The notes beneath the pieces are model-generated. The model worked only from the letters and a program-made list of their open reading frames with translations, was not told where the DNA came from and did not search any database. Made by a program: the position numbers and the translations under genes. Of a stretch of 64,000 bases of DNA, positions 1-11,733 are shown in pieces; within the stretch, counting starts at the first letter, position 1; each line of letters begins with the position of its first letter. Origin of the DNA: Neocallimastix lanati (nom. inval.) (lineage: Eukaryota; Neocallimastigomycota; Neocallimastigomycetes; Neocallimastigales; Neocallimastigaceae); NCBI GenBank assembly GCA_016946835.1, contig JACVTC010000221.1, forward strand, positions 62,001 through 126,000, in the 5' to 3' direction.

Positions 1-1005
1 TTTGATATTAATAAAAGAATTTTATAAGAATATTTAATAATAATTTTTATTATAAAAGATTTTAATAAGAATATTTAATAATAATTTTTATTATATTTAA
101 TATTAATAAAAGATTTTTATTAGAATATTTAATAATTTTTATTATATTTGATATTAATAAAAGATTTTAATAAGAATATTTAATAATAATTTTTATTATA
201 TTTAATATTAATAAAAGAATTTTATAAGAATATTTAATAATAATTTTTATTATAAAAGATTTTAATAAGAATATTTAATAATAATTTTTATTATATTTAA
301 TATTAATAATAGATTTTTATTAGAATATTTAATAATTTTTATTATATTTGATATTAATAAAAGATTTTAATAAGAATATTTAATAATAATTTTTATTATA
401 TTTAATATTAATAAAAGAATTTTATAAGAATATTTAATAATAATTTTTATTATAAAAGATTTTAATAAGAATATTTAATAATAATTTTTATTATATTTAA
501 TATTAATAAAAGATTTTTATTAGAATATTTAATAATTTTTATTATATTTGATATTAATAAAAGATTTTAATAAGAATATTTAATAATAATTTTTATTATA
601 TTTAATATTAATAAAAGAATTTTATAAGAATATTTAATAATAATTTTTATTATAAAAGATTTTAATAAGAATATTTAATAATAATTTTTATTATATTTAA
701 TATTAATAAAAGAATTATATAAGAATATTTAATAATAATTTTTATTATAAAAGATTTTAATAAGAATATTTAATAATAATTTTTATTATATTTGATATTA
801 ATAAAAGATTTTTATTAGAATATTTAATAATTTTTATTATATTTAATATTAATAAAAGAAATTTATAAGAATATTTAATAATAATTTTTATTATATTTAA
901 TATTAATAAAAGAAATTTATAAGAATATTTAATAATAATTTTTATTATATTTGATATTAATAAAAGATTTTAATAAGAATATTTAATAATAATTTTATTT
1001 TATTA
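1..1005. repeat. A/T-rich tandem array with ~200-bp higher-order period
   Basis: The stretch is built from ~50-bp subunits of the form TATTAATAAAAGA...AAGAATATTTAATAATAA. Distinct variants recur in a fixed order: the variant with GAATTTTATAAG appears near positions 17, 215, 416 and 612, so the higher-order unit is close to 200 bp. The array starts before the window and decays near 1000, where it meets an LTR terminus. There is no coding potential. It could be satellite DNA or an expanded array inside a long LTR. Confidence 0.85.
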
Positions 1006-1058
1006 TTATTAAGAGTATTTAATAGGAAATACAAGGTATTTAGTGACACCCCGTATCA
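1006..1058. mobile_element. LTR terminus (TGATAC/GTATCA class), left part outside or merged with array
   Basis: The segment ends in CCCCGTATCA, the same terminus as the complete LTRs at 18020-18678 and 33133-33598. It stops 15 bp before the tRNA-Gly gene, which is the insertion distance seen at the other tRNA genes in this window. The matching left end is not visible. Confidence 0.5.
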
Positions 1059-1073
1059 CTGTTTGTGAGTGAA

Positions 1074-1144
1074 GCGTTAATAGTATAGAGGTAGAATATT
1101 TGCCTTCCAAGCAAATGGCCCGGGTTCGATTCCCGGTTAACGCA
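1074..1144 (+). tRNA. tRNA-Gly(UCC)
   Basis: This is a 71-nt cloverleaf. The acceptor stem GCGTTAA pairs with TTAACGC, followed by discriminator A. The anticodon stem TTTGC/GCAAA closes the loop CTTCCAA, giving anticodon UCC. The T arm CCGGG-TTCGATT-CCCGG is perfect and carries the B box. No intron is present and no CCA is encoded, as expected for a eukaryotic nuclear gene. A T run follows at 1163-1172. An identical gene lies at 21678-21748, and ~300 bp of downstream DNA is shared by the two loci. An LTR ends 15 bp upstream. Confidence 0.97.
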
Positions 1145-1460
1145 ATGAATGAATCTGTTTAGTTTTTTTTTTATGTTATATTTCAAAAAAAATAAAATTA
1201 TAATTTTAAAGTGCCTATCTAGTAATAAAACATCATTATAGTTTTAAAAATATAAAAATATCTTCTTTTTATTACAATAATTTTTTTTTTAATATTATTT
1301 TTTAATATTATTTTTTTTATTTTATTTTTATTTATATTACTTTTTTTATATTAATTTTTTTAATATTATTTTCTATTAATTCTTTTAAGGGTTAAATTAC
1401 ATCGAAACTTAATTTTTTAAAATGGATCAAACCCTTTTATTTCTATATTTTTAAATATTC
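1145..1460. repeat. Downstream flank shared by the two tRNA-Gly loci
   Basis: The block matches 21749-22020 in order: ATGTTATATTTCAAAA, then AAAATATAAAAATAT, CTTTTTATTACAATAA, a T-rich tract, and ATTAATTCTTTTAAGGGTTAAATTACAT-like sequence. The tRNA gene plus its 3' flank was therefore copied as a unit. A weaker relative follows tRNA-Cys near 57960-58200. No gene is seen. Confidence 0.7.
1163..1172 (+). terminator. Pol III terminator of tRNA-Gly
   Basis: A run of ten T residues starts 19 bp after the tRNA 3' end. It is the first run of four or more T downstream of the gene. Confidence 0.8.
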
Positions 1461-1480
1461 CTAATATATAATTTTTTTTT

Positions 1481-2364
1481 TTATTTTTTAATTTTTTTAT
1501 TTATTATTATATTTCATTAAGTGATAAAAAGAGTATTAACCAAATTTTTATTATTTTAAAAATAAATGATTTGAGTAATGATCATAGAATAAATAAATTA
1601 TTTTAATTATTAGAGCCAAATTGTATTTATACATTATTTCTAACGTTAAGTTTTTATAGGTAAGATTATTGTTAAGTTTTTTAAATTAGGTAAAAGATTA
1701 TAGTTAAATCTTATTGAGTGGTAGGTCAGATTCTTGCTAAATCTTTCCTAGTTTGGGTTAAATTGGTCAGGTCAAGATGTTTATTATTAATTATAACAAT
1801 TTAATTAAATTTAAATAATAAATGACACACACAGAGTTTTATAATTAAGAATTCAATCTTTAAGATTATGTTTTATTAGAACTTTATTTAATATATATTT
1901 TAATAATAAATTTTACTAAGATTAATATAAAGAATTATTATTGTTATAATTAATTCATTAACTTTATGTTAATCATTTAAAATTAATAATCTTACAAAGA
2001 ATTCAAATTATGGAATTTCAAATCCTTTTTATACTAAACTAAAATAATAATTAACAATATAATTAAATAACACATTCTAATCTTAATATATTAATACATG
2101 TATATAAACTATATAAAATTTAATAATAAATTAATATTGATAAGAATTTTTTAATAAAATAACTATATAATTATTCATAAAACAATTTAATACTAAAACT
2201 AATTTAATAATAAAATAATATAAAAAAATAAAATAAAATATTAAAACTAATTAAAAATTCTCTTTCGGAAATCTTTAGAATGATAAAGAATTCCTTAGAA
2301 TCTTTTAGAAAATAACTGAATAAAAATATTATAATAAAATATATAAAACTTATAAACTTATTTA
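1481..2364. mobile_element. Old LTR-element material, left of the MULE insertion
   Basis: Much of this stretch reappears inverted at about 52170-52850, for example the block around 1735-1780 that reads GTCAGATTCTTGCTAAATC and GGTCAGGTCAAGATG. It is degenerate, A/T-rich and without a reading frame. The MULE at 2365-5500 splits it, and the segment after the MULE (5501-5718) matches inverted sequence at 51318-51480. The outer borders are unclear. Confidence 0.55.
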
Positions 2365-2472
2365 AATTGGGTGTGGGGCATTTCACCAGATTGCATTTCG
2401 CCAGATTGCATTTCGCCAAGTGGCGTATTATTAAAATGTTGCATTTCCCCAAGTTGCATTTCGACAAATGGC
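2365..2472. repeat. MULE left terminal inverted repeat with five copies of a 12-bp motif
   Basis: After the GGGTGTGGGG terminus the motif GCATTTCGCCA(A) occurs about five times between 2379 and 2472, with small variations and one longer gap. The right end carries the complement three times. Such subterminal repeats are usual transposase-binding sites in Mutator-like elements. That role is inferred. Confidence 0.75.
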
Positions 2473-3314
2473 TTATTGATATAAGTAAATGAATGAATAA
2501 ATAAATAAAAATTCAAAATAATTTTTTTAAACTTGTTTTTATTATATTTTATAATTAATTATAGATATTTTTTAAAATAAAATAATTATTAATAATATTT
2601 AATTATAAAAATAAATTTAATTATAAAGATATATTTTAATATTTTGTAAAAAAATAATATTATAGCAATACTTTAATTATAAAAATATATTTTTAAAATA
2701 ATAATATTTTATCATAAAAATATATTTTAATGTTCTTAAGCTAACCTAATCTAATAAAGATTAAAAATACTTTAATAATTATTGTATTTATTCATTTATT
2801 CTCTTTTTAAAATAATTTTTACTATTAAAAAAATTATTATTATATATTTTAATATTTCGTAAAATAGTAATAAAATAATAATTTATAATATTTAATTATA
2901 AAGATATATTTTAATATTTTGTAAAATAGTAATAAAATAATTATTTAAAATATTTAATTATAAAAATATATTTAATTATAAAGATATATTTTAATATTTT
3001 GTAAAAAAATAATATTATAGCAATACTTTAATTATAAAAATATATTTTTAAAATAATAATATTTTATCATAAAAATATATTTTAATGTTCTTAAGCTAAC
3101 CTAATCTAATAAAGATTAAAAATACTTTAATAATTATTTTATTTATTCATTTATTCTCTTTTTAAAATAATTTTTACTATTAAAAAATTATTATTATATA
3201 TGACAGAATTCATTTGGTCAATTTTCTGTCATTTCTTAATAATTTATTATTTAATCAATAATCTTTATATTTAAATCATTTAAGCATTTCAACCATAAGT
3301 CAATGAAATCATTT

Positions 3315-4679
3315 CTAACACTTTCCTTTTTTTTTTAATAGAATTTCCATATTTTTGTAATATTTAACCAAAGCTTTAATTTCCTCAGTTCTTATTAATT
3401 TTTTTTGTTTTTTATTTCTTAAAATTCCAGCAGTTCTCCTTTCGTAATCAATGTAATATTTTAATTCTTCTTTTTGCAATTCTGATAGTAATTGAAAAAA
3501 AGTTGGTTTTTTTGCAAATAATTTTTTTAAGTATTTATTAAAAGTTTCTGAAACATTATTTGTAATATGCTCAATATTATCATAATAGTTCCAATTTTCA
3601 GTTTCATAGTTAATTAAATAAGTTTTTTTAAAATATTCTAAAAATTCTAAAAATTGAACATAATTATGTTCTTGGCACTCACTTTTTATTTTACTATATA
3701 TATCATATATATATACAGGATTAATGAAAAAAAAGTTCGAGATATTATTATAATAAATATATAAATCTTTTATTTTTTCTTCTTTATCACCACATAATTC
3801 TTTTTTTTTAATTTCTAATGCTCTTTTAAAACGCCATATACAGTATTTAATATTTGCATTAATAAAAGCTTTTTGTGCAGCATTAGATACAGCTTTTTCA
3901 AAATCGCAATGAAATATTTTTGGTGTAATTTCAATACTATTATATTTACTAGAATTTTTTTTTATTTCTTCAAATAATATTTCATAAGTTGTTTGCTTTT
4001 TATTTTTTAATATAGAAAAGGAAGTAGTGTAAAAACAATTTAATTCTGTAACATAGGTTCTAGTTATGAATACTTGATAACTAAATATAGGTGCAATATA
4101 AAATGTGCCATCCGCAAAAATATGTTTATTTTTAGAAAATAATTCTGCTTGGAATGGAGATTGAAAAACAATTAAATCATTATTTTTGAATATCATAAAA
4201 TTTTCATCCCTTTTTGTTTTATAATATTTTGATTCATTGGGAATTTCATCAAATGTTGTTATATCAGGAGGTAGTTGTTTTCTTCTACTTCTTGTTACTT
4301 GGGATTTAATTGAATTATATCCTGGACATATAAGACCCATACCTTGAGAAATTTCATCATATGTACGTTTTATATTTACATTAAAAGGAATTGAACTTTT
4401 TGAAATTTCATCTTTAATTTTATTTTTTACAACTGATTTAGCTGCTCCAAATTTATTTTCAAGATGATTATGTGAGTCATTATATTATAAGATTTGATTC
4501 TCATTATTTAAAATAATGAAAGATGGACATTGATTTAATGTTTTATATTCTGTACATTTATATTTTTTTGAATTGTCTTTCCTTTTGGATGAAAGATTAA
4601 ACTTATATTTTCTGTTTAAAATAATTTGTTATTTTCCTCTATTAGTTTTGCTTATTTCAATTTCTAGATTTTTCTCCAT
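3315..4679 (-). pseudogene. FLYWCH/MULE-type transposase, interrupted
   Basis: The intact part (3315-4340, 341 aa) carries a MULE transposase core. It has FADGTF with the first Asp, HCDFEKA with the second Asp, and NNVSETFNKYL with the likely catalytic Glu, plus a C-x-W-R-x-K motif between the second Asp and the Glu. The same frame continues upstream to an ATG at 4677-4679. It encodes a FLYWCH-like zinc finger there: YKC...NQCPSF...HNH, residues ~40-72. Two in-frame TAA codons interrupt this N-terminal part, at 4629-4631 and 4485-4487. The gene is therefore a pseudogene, or at best makes a finger-less protein from 4340. Polymerase-like or integrase identities do not fit. Confidence 0.8.
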
Positions 4680-5443
4680 TTTTTTTTTTTTTAATAAAAG
4701 TTTCTAATTAAATATTCTAATGATTAATTTTAATAATATATATTTTTAATTATATATACTTTAAATGAAGATTAATTATTCAAATATTATTTTTTAATTC
4801 TTCTATATTTTAAATAATTCCTTTTTTTAGTGTAACTGGATAAATATAAAGTATTTATAAGTTTATTATATTTTTTATTATATAAAGTATAAAAATTTTT
4901 ATATTATAATTTTATATTTATTTTTATATTTAATAACTATTATAATTTTCATCGTTATTATAAAAATATTATTATTGATGTTTCTGTAATTATTGCTACA
5001 GTTTATATTATTTATTTATTATTTATTATATATTATTTATTATTAATTTATAAAATACTATAAGAAAAACTTTTTACATTTTTCTTAAGTAGGTAAGTAT
5101 TATTTTTATTAATTCATTTATATATATATTTGTAAATAATAATAATATTATTTATAATTTAATTGTCATTATTATTATTAATGACAATCCTTTTATAATT
5201 ATAGCAATAGTGTTTATATTATTATTTTTTTTATTAATTATATTACTATATTGTTTATTTTATTATTATTTTTTTTTTATTTATTATTTATCAATTTATT
5301 ATTTATTTAAACAGATATTTGTAAAGCTATTTATATATGAAAAAAATTTTTTTAATATTTAAATATTTACTTCATAATTATAAATACATCAATATTAAAA
5401 ATATTTAATTTTATTTATTTATTTATTTATTTAATAATTCTCA

Positions 5444-5500
5444 ATTTGGCGAAAAGCAACTTGGCGAAATGCAATTTGGCGAAATGCCCCACACCCAATT
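5444..5500. repeat. MULE right terminal inverted repeat with three copies of the motif
   Basis: The motif TTGGCGAAATGC is present three times (one variant reads GAAAAGC), followed by CCCACACCCAATT. It is the reverse complement of the left terminus at 2365-2405. Confidence 0.8.
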
Positions 5501-5718
5501 AAATTATCTTTAATAAATGAGTCCAAACCCTTTGGTTTCTAATTATTTAATGTTTCTAATATTTATTTTAATAATTAAAATCGAATTAAAATAATTTTTG
5601 TCAATAACGAAATTAAATTTCAATTGATCTAATAGTGAATTTTTAGCCTCAAATCCACTAGTATTCGTGACATCTAACATAAATTTTCTACCTGAATTTT
5701 ATTTTTAGGGTGGTGCCA
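5501..5718. mobile_element. Old LTR-element material, right of the MULE insertion
   Basis: The block includes CCACTAGTATTCGTGACATC and ends in AGGGTGGTGCCA, a terminus like the one at 23362. Its reverse complement occurs at 51318-51480. It is probably the distal part of the LTR broken by the MULE. No gene is present. Confidence 0.5.
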
Positions 5719-5727
5719 CAAATTTAT

Positions 5728-6462
5728 TGTAATAATTCTATTAAGAACTAACTCAAAATAGAATTATTAACTACAACTTAACGACTAATTCATTAAGTTG
5801 AGAAAATAAAATAAAATAAATTTTTTTACCTTTAGAGTAGAGTTTATTATAAAATTAATTATAATAATAACACAAAAAGTAAGAGAAGAATTGTTTGTAT
5901 AAATTTGATTTTAAAAATATGTTTTTTGAATAAAATATTTTATTAATTTATTAAATTTAAAAATATAAAATTATTACTATTATAACTATGTTTTTATAAT
6001 AATAACTCTTGATTTCTCAAAGAGAACTCAAGAGCCTTATTTATATTTTTATTAAACATATCTCTTAAACTATTAATTTCCTAATAACTTTATTAAAACT
6101 ACAATTTCATTATTGAATATATTTAACTATTAATATTTAAAAATATATTTCCTAAATAAAATATAATTATCCATATTTATAATATAATTCCTAAAACTAT
6201 ATAATTCTCAAAATAATATTTAAAATATAAAATAAAACTTAATAATAATAATGATGAATTAATTTATTATTATAATAATAGAATCATTAATAATATAATT
6301 TATCTATTTTAATTATGATAAAAGAATTAACCATGCTTTTAAAAATAATTATTTGAATAACTATATATAAATTATTTTAATTATTATAACCAATAATATT
6401 TATACAATATTTCTAACCTAAATTTCCTACCTAAATCTTATTTTTATGGTGGTATCGTATCA
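5728..6462. mobile_element. Chimeric solo LTR: TGTAA-class left half, TGATAC-class right half
   Basis: The left part (5728 to about 6045) matches the self-priming class: TGTAATAATTCTATTAAG, then ATAATAACTCTTGATTTC and the TATA region. From about 6046 it matches the 3' half of the LTR at 18020-18678, through to GGTATCGTATCA. Either two LTRs recombined, or one was inserted and partly lost. Confidence 0.65.
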
Positions 6463-6466
6463 ATTT

Positions 6467-7434
6467 TGATTTATACCTGATATTCTTAATCTACAAAATT
6501 AAATTTTGTAGAAGTGAATAAGAAGATAAATACTGAATAAAATAGATTTAAGAAATTTAAAAAAAATAAATATGTTTTATTATTAAACACAAATATGTTT
6601 TATTAAAAAAAAATTATTTTTATTTTAATATTAATCTTTATTTATTTAATAATTAATTTTGTTTAAATTAATAAAATAATTGTTAAAACTAATAAAATAA
6701 TAAAATGAAATATTTATTATTTATACTAATTTATTTTAAATTTTAATAATAAAATTGATTATTAATAACTAATAAAAAATATATAATAATTTATTAAATA
6801 ATTAATAATCATACTTTTTGATTATTAAAACTAATAAAATATCTATAATAATTTATTAAATAATTAATAATAAAGAATAATTTATAAAAAATATTTACAT
6901 GTTTTTATATTTTTCTTTGATTTTAAACTATTTACATTAAAAATAATAAAATTAATAAAAGAGAAATAAAGAATAATTTATTATTAAATTAAACAATATT
7001 TACAATTAAAATGTTAATAAAGATGAGTTTTAAAATGTTATTTTAATTACAATTTGTTTATAAAATTGAGTTATAAAATAAATAAAATAATCATTATTTT
7101 AAATAAAAGTAACTTTAAATTATTTAACTATTTAATTTTAATTTTGAGATGTTTATAAGTTTGTTTATTTGTTATTTATAATTTATTAAATTTGTTTATT
7201 ATTTTGTTTATTTGTAGTTTTAGAAAAATATTATTTATTAATTTATTTTAGTTTTTAATTAAAATTATTAATGATTAATTAATTTATTATTATTTTATTT
7301 TAATTATTTTTATTTAATTAATTTTTCTTTAATATGGATTTAATTTTTTTTAAAATGGATTAATTTTTGAGTTAAGTTAGACAAGAATTTATTCTTTATT
7401 ATTTGTTTTAATTTAATAATTTTGTTATTTATCA
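6467..7434. mobile_element. Solo LTR, family A (968 bp)
   Basis: It starts TGATTTATACC and ends TTATTTATCA. It is closely similar to the two LTRs of the element at 9.2-15.9 kb and to the inverted copy at 50299-51263. The flanks are ATTT on both sides (6463-6466 and 7435-7438), a 4-bp target duplication, so it is a solo LTR left by recombination. Confidence 0.85.
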
Positions 7435-7438
7435 ATTT

Positions 7439-9213
7439 GGGACGTAATGCTCTATATTAATTATTTTTATAATATTTTATTTATTTTATTTTATTTTATT
7501 AATATTATTATTTTTTTCCTAAAAATTTATTTTTGTAAAATTTCCTATTTATATATGTTTTTTTAAAATTTAATTTAACATTTTTATACTATTTGATTAT
7601 TTTCCTAATTTTTATTTTATAATTTTTATACAATTTAATTGTTAATATAAATTGAATTAATATATTTTAACTAAATATACCTTAAAAATAATAAACAATA
7701 TTTATTTTAAATACATAATAAAAATAATTAAAAATATTTATTTTAAATACATATTATTTAGAAATGTTAGTAATTTAGAATTATTTAACTATTTAGTTTA
7801 TTATTTACATAAATAAAAATACTAATTTTTAATTAAAAATATACTTTAATTTAATAATTTAATTGTTTATTAAATAACTATCATTATTTATTTACTTATT
7901 TATATAAACTAATTAAATATAAATTTAAATAATTTAAATTTTTTTTTTTTTTTTTTTTTTTTTGATTAGGTTATTTTTTTAAATTTAAGAAATTCATATT
8001 TTTCTGAACGTAACGTTCCAAATTTGTTGAGGCTCATATTGTAAAAGGAGTGTGAACATTAAATAAATAGATAAAGTAACTAACTACTAAATTACACTAA
8101 AAGAAATTAATACTACACATTATAAATTTTATTTAAAGAATTATTATTAAAAATATTTATTATTTATAAATTATATAATTATTTTATTGTTAAAAATACT
8201 TTATTAATATTAATATTTATTTTAATAACAATATGGGAAACCTTTCAATTATTACTATTCCTAATTCATTTTTACTACTATTTCTAATTCTTTTCTCAGA
8301 AAGGCCCCCTCATATAAAATATGGATCATACATTTATTTTATACTATTTAATTACATTATTAGATCCAATCATTTAATTAATAAATTACATAAATTTAAT
8401 ATTTAAAATTATAAAATATAATTAATATAAAAAATTATTAATATAAAATATAAGAAAATTATTAATAGTAAAGAATATAATAATATATTTTTATATAATA
8501 AATTATGTCAAGGATTTGATACAAATTAATTTATATTTAATACTGCAAAAATAACAATTTAATTAAAAATATAATTTGTACTCCTTAAATCCTTGTACCG
8601 TTCATAACTTAATTAATATTGTACTACATATTAATTAATATTATCCCTTTTATACATTATTGAATCCCTAATATATTAATTGATTAATATTGTATTACAT
8701 ATTAATTAATATTATCCCTTTTTATATTAATTAATATAGTTGAATATTATTTATAAAAATTGTTTTTTATTAATTATATTATTTTATATATTTTTATTAT
8801 CTTATATTATATATGTATTATTCTATTACTTTATATATTAAAATTATATTTTATATTGTTATCTTTAAATTAGTATTTATTAAAATATATTATTAAATAT
8901 TTTATATTGTTTTTCAAAAATATAAAAGAACTAAAAAATATTCTCTTTTAAATCTTTGTAAGATTATTATTTACAAATAATCTGATAACTTTATAATAAA
9001 ACATATTAAATAAAAATATAGTTAATTTAAAGTCTAATAATAAAATAATATTTTATATTTGAATAAATTAATTTATAAAATAAAATAATATCAAAAAGTT
9101 ATTAGATTAAAGGCTTCCAACCAAGTTTACCCTTTAATCTAAGTATCAACTTAACAAATTATTAAAAATTTATATTAAAAATATCATTATTATTTCATTC
9201 TTTATCAAATTTC
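7439..9213. other. Gene-free A/T-rich stretch with an internal duplication
   Basis: No gene or tRNA is visible. It holds a pure T tract near 7937-7963 and a slightly less A/T-rich patch at 8230-8340. A ~45-bp segment containing TACATATTAATTAATATTATCCC is present twice, near 8620-8660 and 8692-8732. An inverted pair (CAAGGATTT near 8509 and AAATCCTTG near 8587) is also present. The right part resembles old LTR material also seen near 52500. It is probably decayed LTR sequence. Confidence 0.5.
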
Positions 9214-10184
9214 TGATTTATATCTAATATTCTTAATCTACAAAATTAAATTTGTAGAAGTGAATAAAAGGATAAATACTGAATAAAATAGATTTAAGAA
9301 ATTTAAATAAAAAATAAATATGTTTTATTATTAAACACAAAAATGTTTTATTAAAAAAAATTTATTTTTATTTTAATATTAATCTTTATTTATTTAATAA
9401 TTAATTTTGTTTAAATTAATAAAATAATTGTTAAAACTAATAAAATAATAAAATGAAATATTTATTATTTATACTAATTTATTTTAAATTTTAATAATAA
9501 AATTGATTATTAATAACTAATAAAAAATATATAATAATTTATTAAATAATTAATAATCATACTTTTTGATTATTAAAACTAATAAAATATCTATAATAAT
9601 TTATTAAATAATTAATAATAAAGAATAATTTATAAGAAATATTTACATGTTTTTATATTTTTCTTTGATTTTAAACTATTTACATTAAAAATAATAAAAT
9701 TAATAAAAGAGAAATAAAGAATAATTTATTATTAAATTAAACAATATTTACAATTAAAATGTTAATAAAGATGAGTTTTAAAATGTTATTTTAATTACAA
9801 TTTGTTTATAAAAGTTGAGTTATAAAATAAATAAAATAATCATTATTTTAAATAAAAGTAATCTAAAAATTATTTAACTATTTAATTTTAATTTTGAGAT
9901 GTTTATAAGTTTGTTTATTTGTTATTTATAATTTATTAAATTTGTTTATTATTTTGTTTATTTGTAGTTTTAGAAAAATATTATTTATTAATTTATTTTA
10001 GTTTTTAATTAAAATTATTAATGATTAATTAATTTATTATTATTTTATTTTAATTATTTTTATTTAATTAATTTTTCTTTAATATGGATTTAATTTTTTT
10101 TAGAATGGATTAATTTTTGAGTTAAGTTAGACAAGAATTTGTTCTTTATTATTTATTTTAATTTAATTATTTTGTTATTTATCA
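9214..10184 (-). repeat. 3' LTR of the family A element (971 bp)
   Basis: It runs TGATTTATATC to TTATTTATCA and is closely similar to 14189-15113. The interior side is followed by the purine tract region (minus-strand GGGCCGAGAAAT) that primes plus-strand DNA. Confidence 0.85.
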
Positions 10185-10204
10185 ATTTCTCGGCCCTTAA
10201 GAGT

Positions 10205-10225
10205 CAACTTCGTCCCTTGAAGTTG
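10205..10225 (-). other. Conserved hairpin beside the 3' LTR (family A copy)
   Basis: The plus strand reads CAACTTC-GTCCCTT-GAAGTTG, a 7-bp stem with a 7-nt loop. The same hairpin, with paired changes, sits at 18700-18718, 33618-33638 and 59037-59055. In element sense it also spells the end of a Pol-like protein (S-R-D-E-V). Confidence 0.7.
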
Positions 10226-10319
10226 TATCATTTTCTTGTAGTACATAAGAAAAAAAAAATTTTTTTTTTTTGAACAATTTTTTTTTTAAGGAGTTTTCCA
10301 ATTTGTGGATTTTCAAGAA

Positions 10320-11216
10320 CTAAAGTATTGCTTCGGAGTCTTTTGATGATAGTCTTGAAAGTGCATCAGCAAAAATATTTCTTTCTCTTTTTTCATAAAC
10401 TAAGTTGGTTTTGTACTTATTAAATTCTTCTATCCAACGGGCATGTCTATTGTTGTTAGGAATACTTTTCTTGAACAAACCTAAAAGTGGCTTATAATCA
10501 GTTATAAATTTTATTGGTTTGTTATAGTTGATTGACAATGTCCTACTTAAACAACAAATTGGGTGTTCTAATTTGTCTTCCTCCTTTTGCAAAAGAGTAC
10601 TTCCAATACCTTTATTCTTTTCTATTATTATTGTATTACACATAGGCGTCTTTAAAGAAGTATGGTTATTATATATTTCAGTTATTCTTTTAATTCCTTT
10701 TTTTGTTTTTTGATATAAGCAATCATCATCTGGATCAATGTAGAGTCTGTACTTCTTTTGTATACCTCTTCCTAATATAATATTAAAGAATGGATTTGTA
10801 TAATCTATTATATAAAATTTTTCATTCACAGTTAAGTTATTATTTATAGTTAATTTTAAATTTATATAAGAATTAGTATGGAGTATTGTACCATCGGCAA
10901 TTGTAATAGTTTCAGAAAGGTCACAATTATTAATGATTACATTTTCTAGTTCTTCAAGTGAATTTTTAGTTATGATGTTAACATTTGCACCTGTGTCGAA
11001 AAGTATTTTGACTGATTTGTTTCCTATTTTTCCGCATAATATAGGAATATTTAAATTTTGAATAGTATAAAGTATTTTCTCAACTCGTGGTTTACAACCT
11101 TGTTCTAGATCTTTTCGTATGGATGGACATGCTGATAATAATTGTGTTAGGCTTATTTTAGGATATAAGTTATTGGCTTCTTCCAAAATATTGAATTTAT
11201 TTTCAGATTTTAACAT
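10320..11216 (-). pseudogene. pol remnant: protease-like and RNase H parts
   Basis: The 298-aa frame has a retropepsin-like motif (FDTGANVNIIT) near residue 75. It is preceded by the ANNLYPKISLTQLLS block that also precedes the protease in the element at 59-63 kb. Its last third matches the RNase H region (SRTLSI, FITDYKPLLGLFKK, FADALSRL). It is a fossil and not a working polyprotein. Confidence 0.75.
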
Positions 11217-11733
11217 TTGTATTTCGGTTCATGTTTCGCTTACCTTTTGTTTTAACTTTTTCTGGTATAGTATTTGAATTATTATCTTGATAATTATTTT
11301 CGTTAGGAGTATTAGATTGGGGTTGGTCAAAATTGGTTGTTTGAACACTTTCACTATTATTATTAGATTCTTCATGCGAAATATTATTATTAGATATATC
11401 CGTGTCTTCTACATCATTTGTAATTTCTCTTCTTCTTTTATCTCTAATGGCTTTCTTTTGTTGTTTAACAGCTTTTATATTTGGTTGATTTAAAATGGAA
11501 GGTTTTACTATAGATTTATTAATTGGTGATATTTTATTTTTATCCAATGAATTCTTACTTGGTGATTTTCTCTTTTGAACTGTATTAATCATAAAGTTAT
11601 TGTTTCCTTCATATTCTATAATATTTTCTTGATCATAGTTGTTTGTTGCAATTTTAGTTATCTCGGGAGATTGCATACTCCCGATAATTAATTTAAATGA
11701 TTTAATTTGGACATTCTTCGGCAACGTGGCCAA
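11203..11733 (-). pseudogene. Start of pol, Lys/Asn-rich linker
   Basis: The 176-aa frame matches the first ~190 residues of the pol at 59028-62906: QSPEITKIA, then SLDKNKISPINKSIVKPSILNQPNIK, KKAIRDKRRR and an Asn/Ser-rich tail. It has no enzymatic domain. It overlaps the end of gag at its start and the pol remnant at its end. Confidence 0.7.

Larger units (their letters stand above)
2365..5500. mobile_element. Mutator-like (MULE) DNA transposon
   Basis: The element is bounded by terminal inverted repeats. The left end reads AATTGGGTGTGGGGCATTTC and the right end is its complement, GAAATGCCCCACACCCAATT. A MULE-type transposase reading frame lies inside on the minus strand. The flanks match two places in the related inverted sequence at 51.3-52.8 kb, so it inserted into an older LTR sequence. 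I could not find a clean 8-11-bp target duplication, probably because the flanks have since changed. Confidence 0.8.

Noticed and set aside
1-1005. CRISPR-like regular repeats
   Set aside because: There are no unique spacers. The units are contiguous satellite-like variants in a eukaryotic sequence.
2204-2467. 87-aa frame with repeated K-C-N-L
   Set aside because: The repeats are the GCATTTCGCCA motifs of the MULE end read as codons.
2379-2472. Iterons of a replication origin
   Set aside because: The same motif in opposite orientation ends the transposon at 5444-5500, so it belongs to the inverted repeats.
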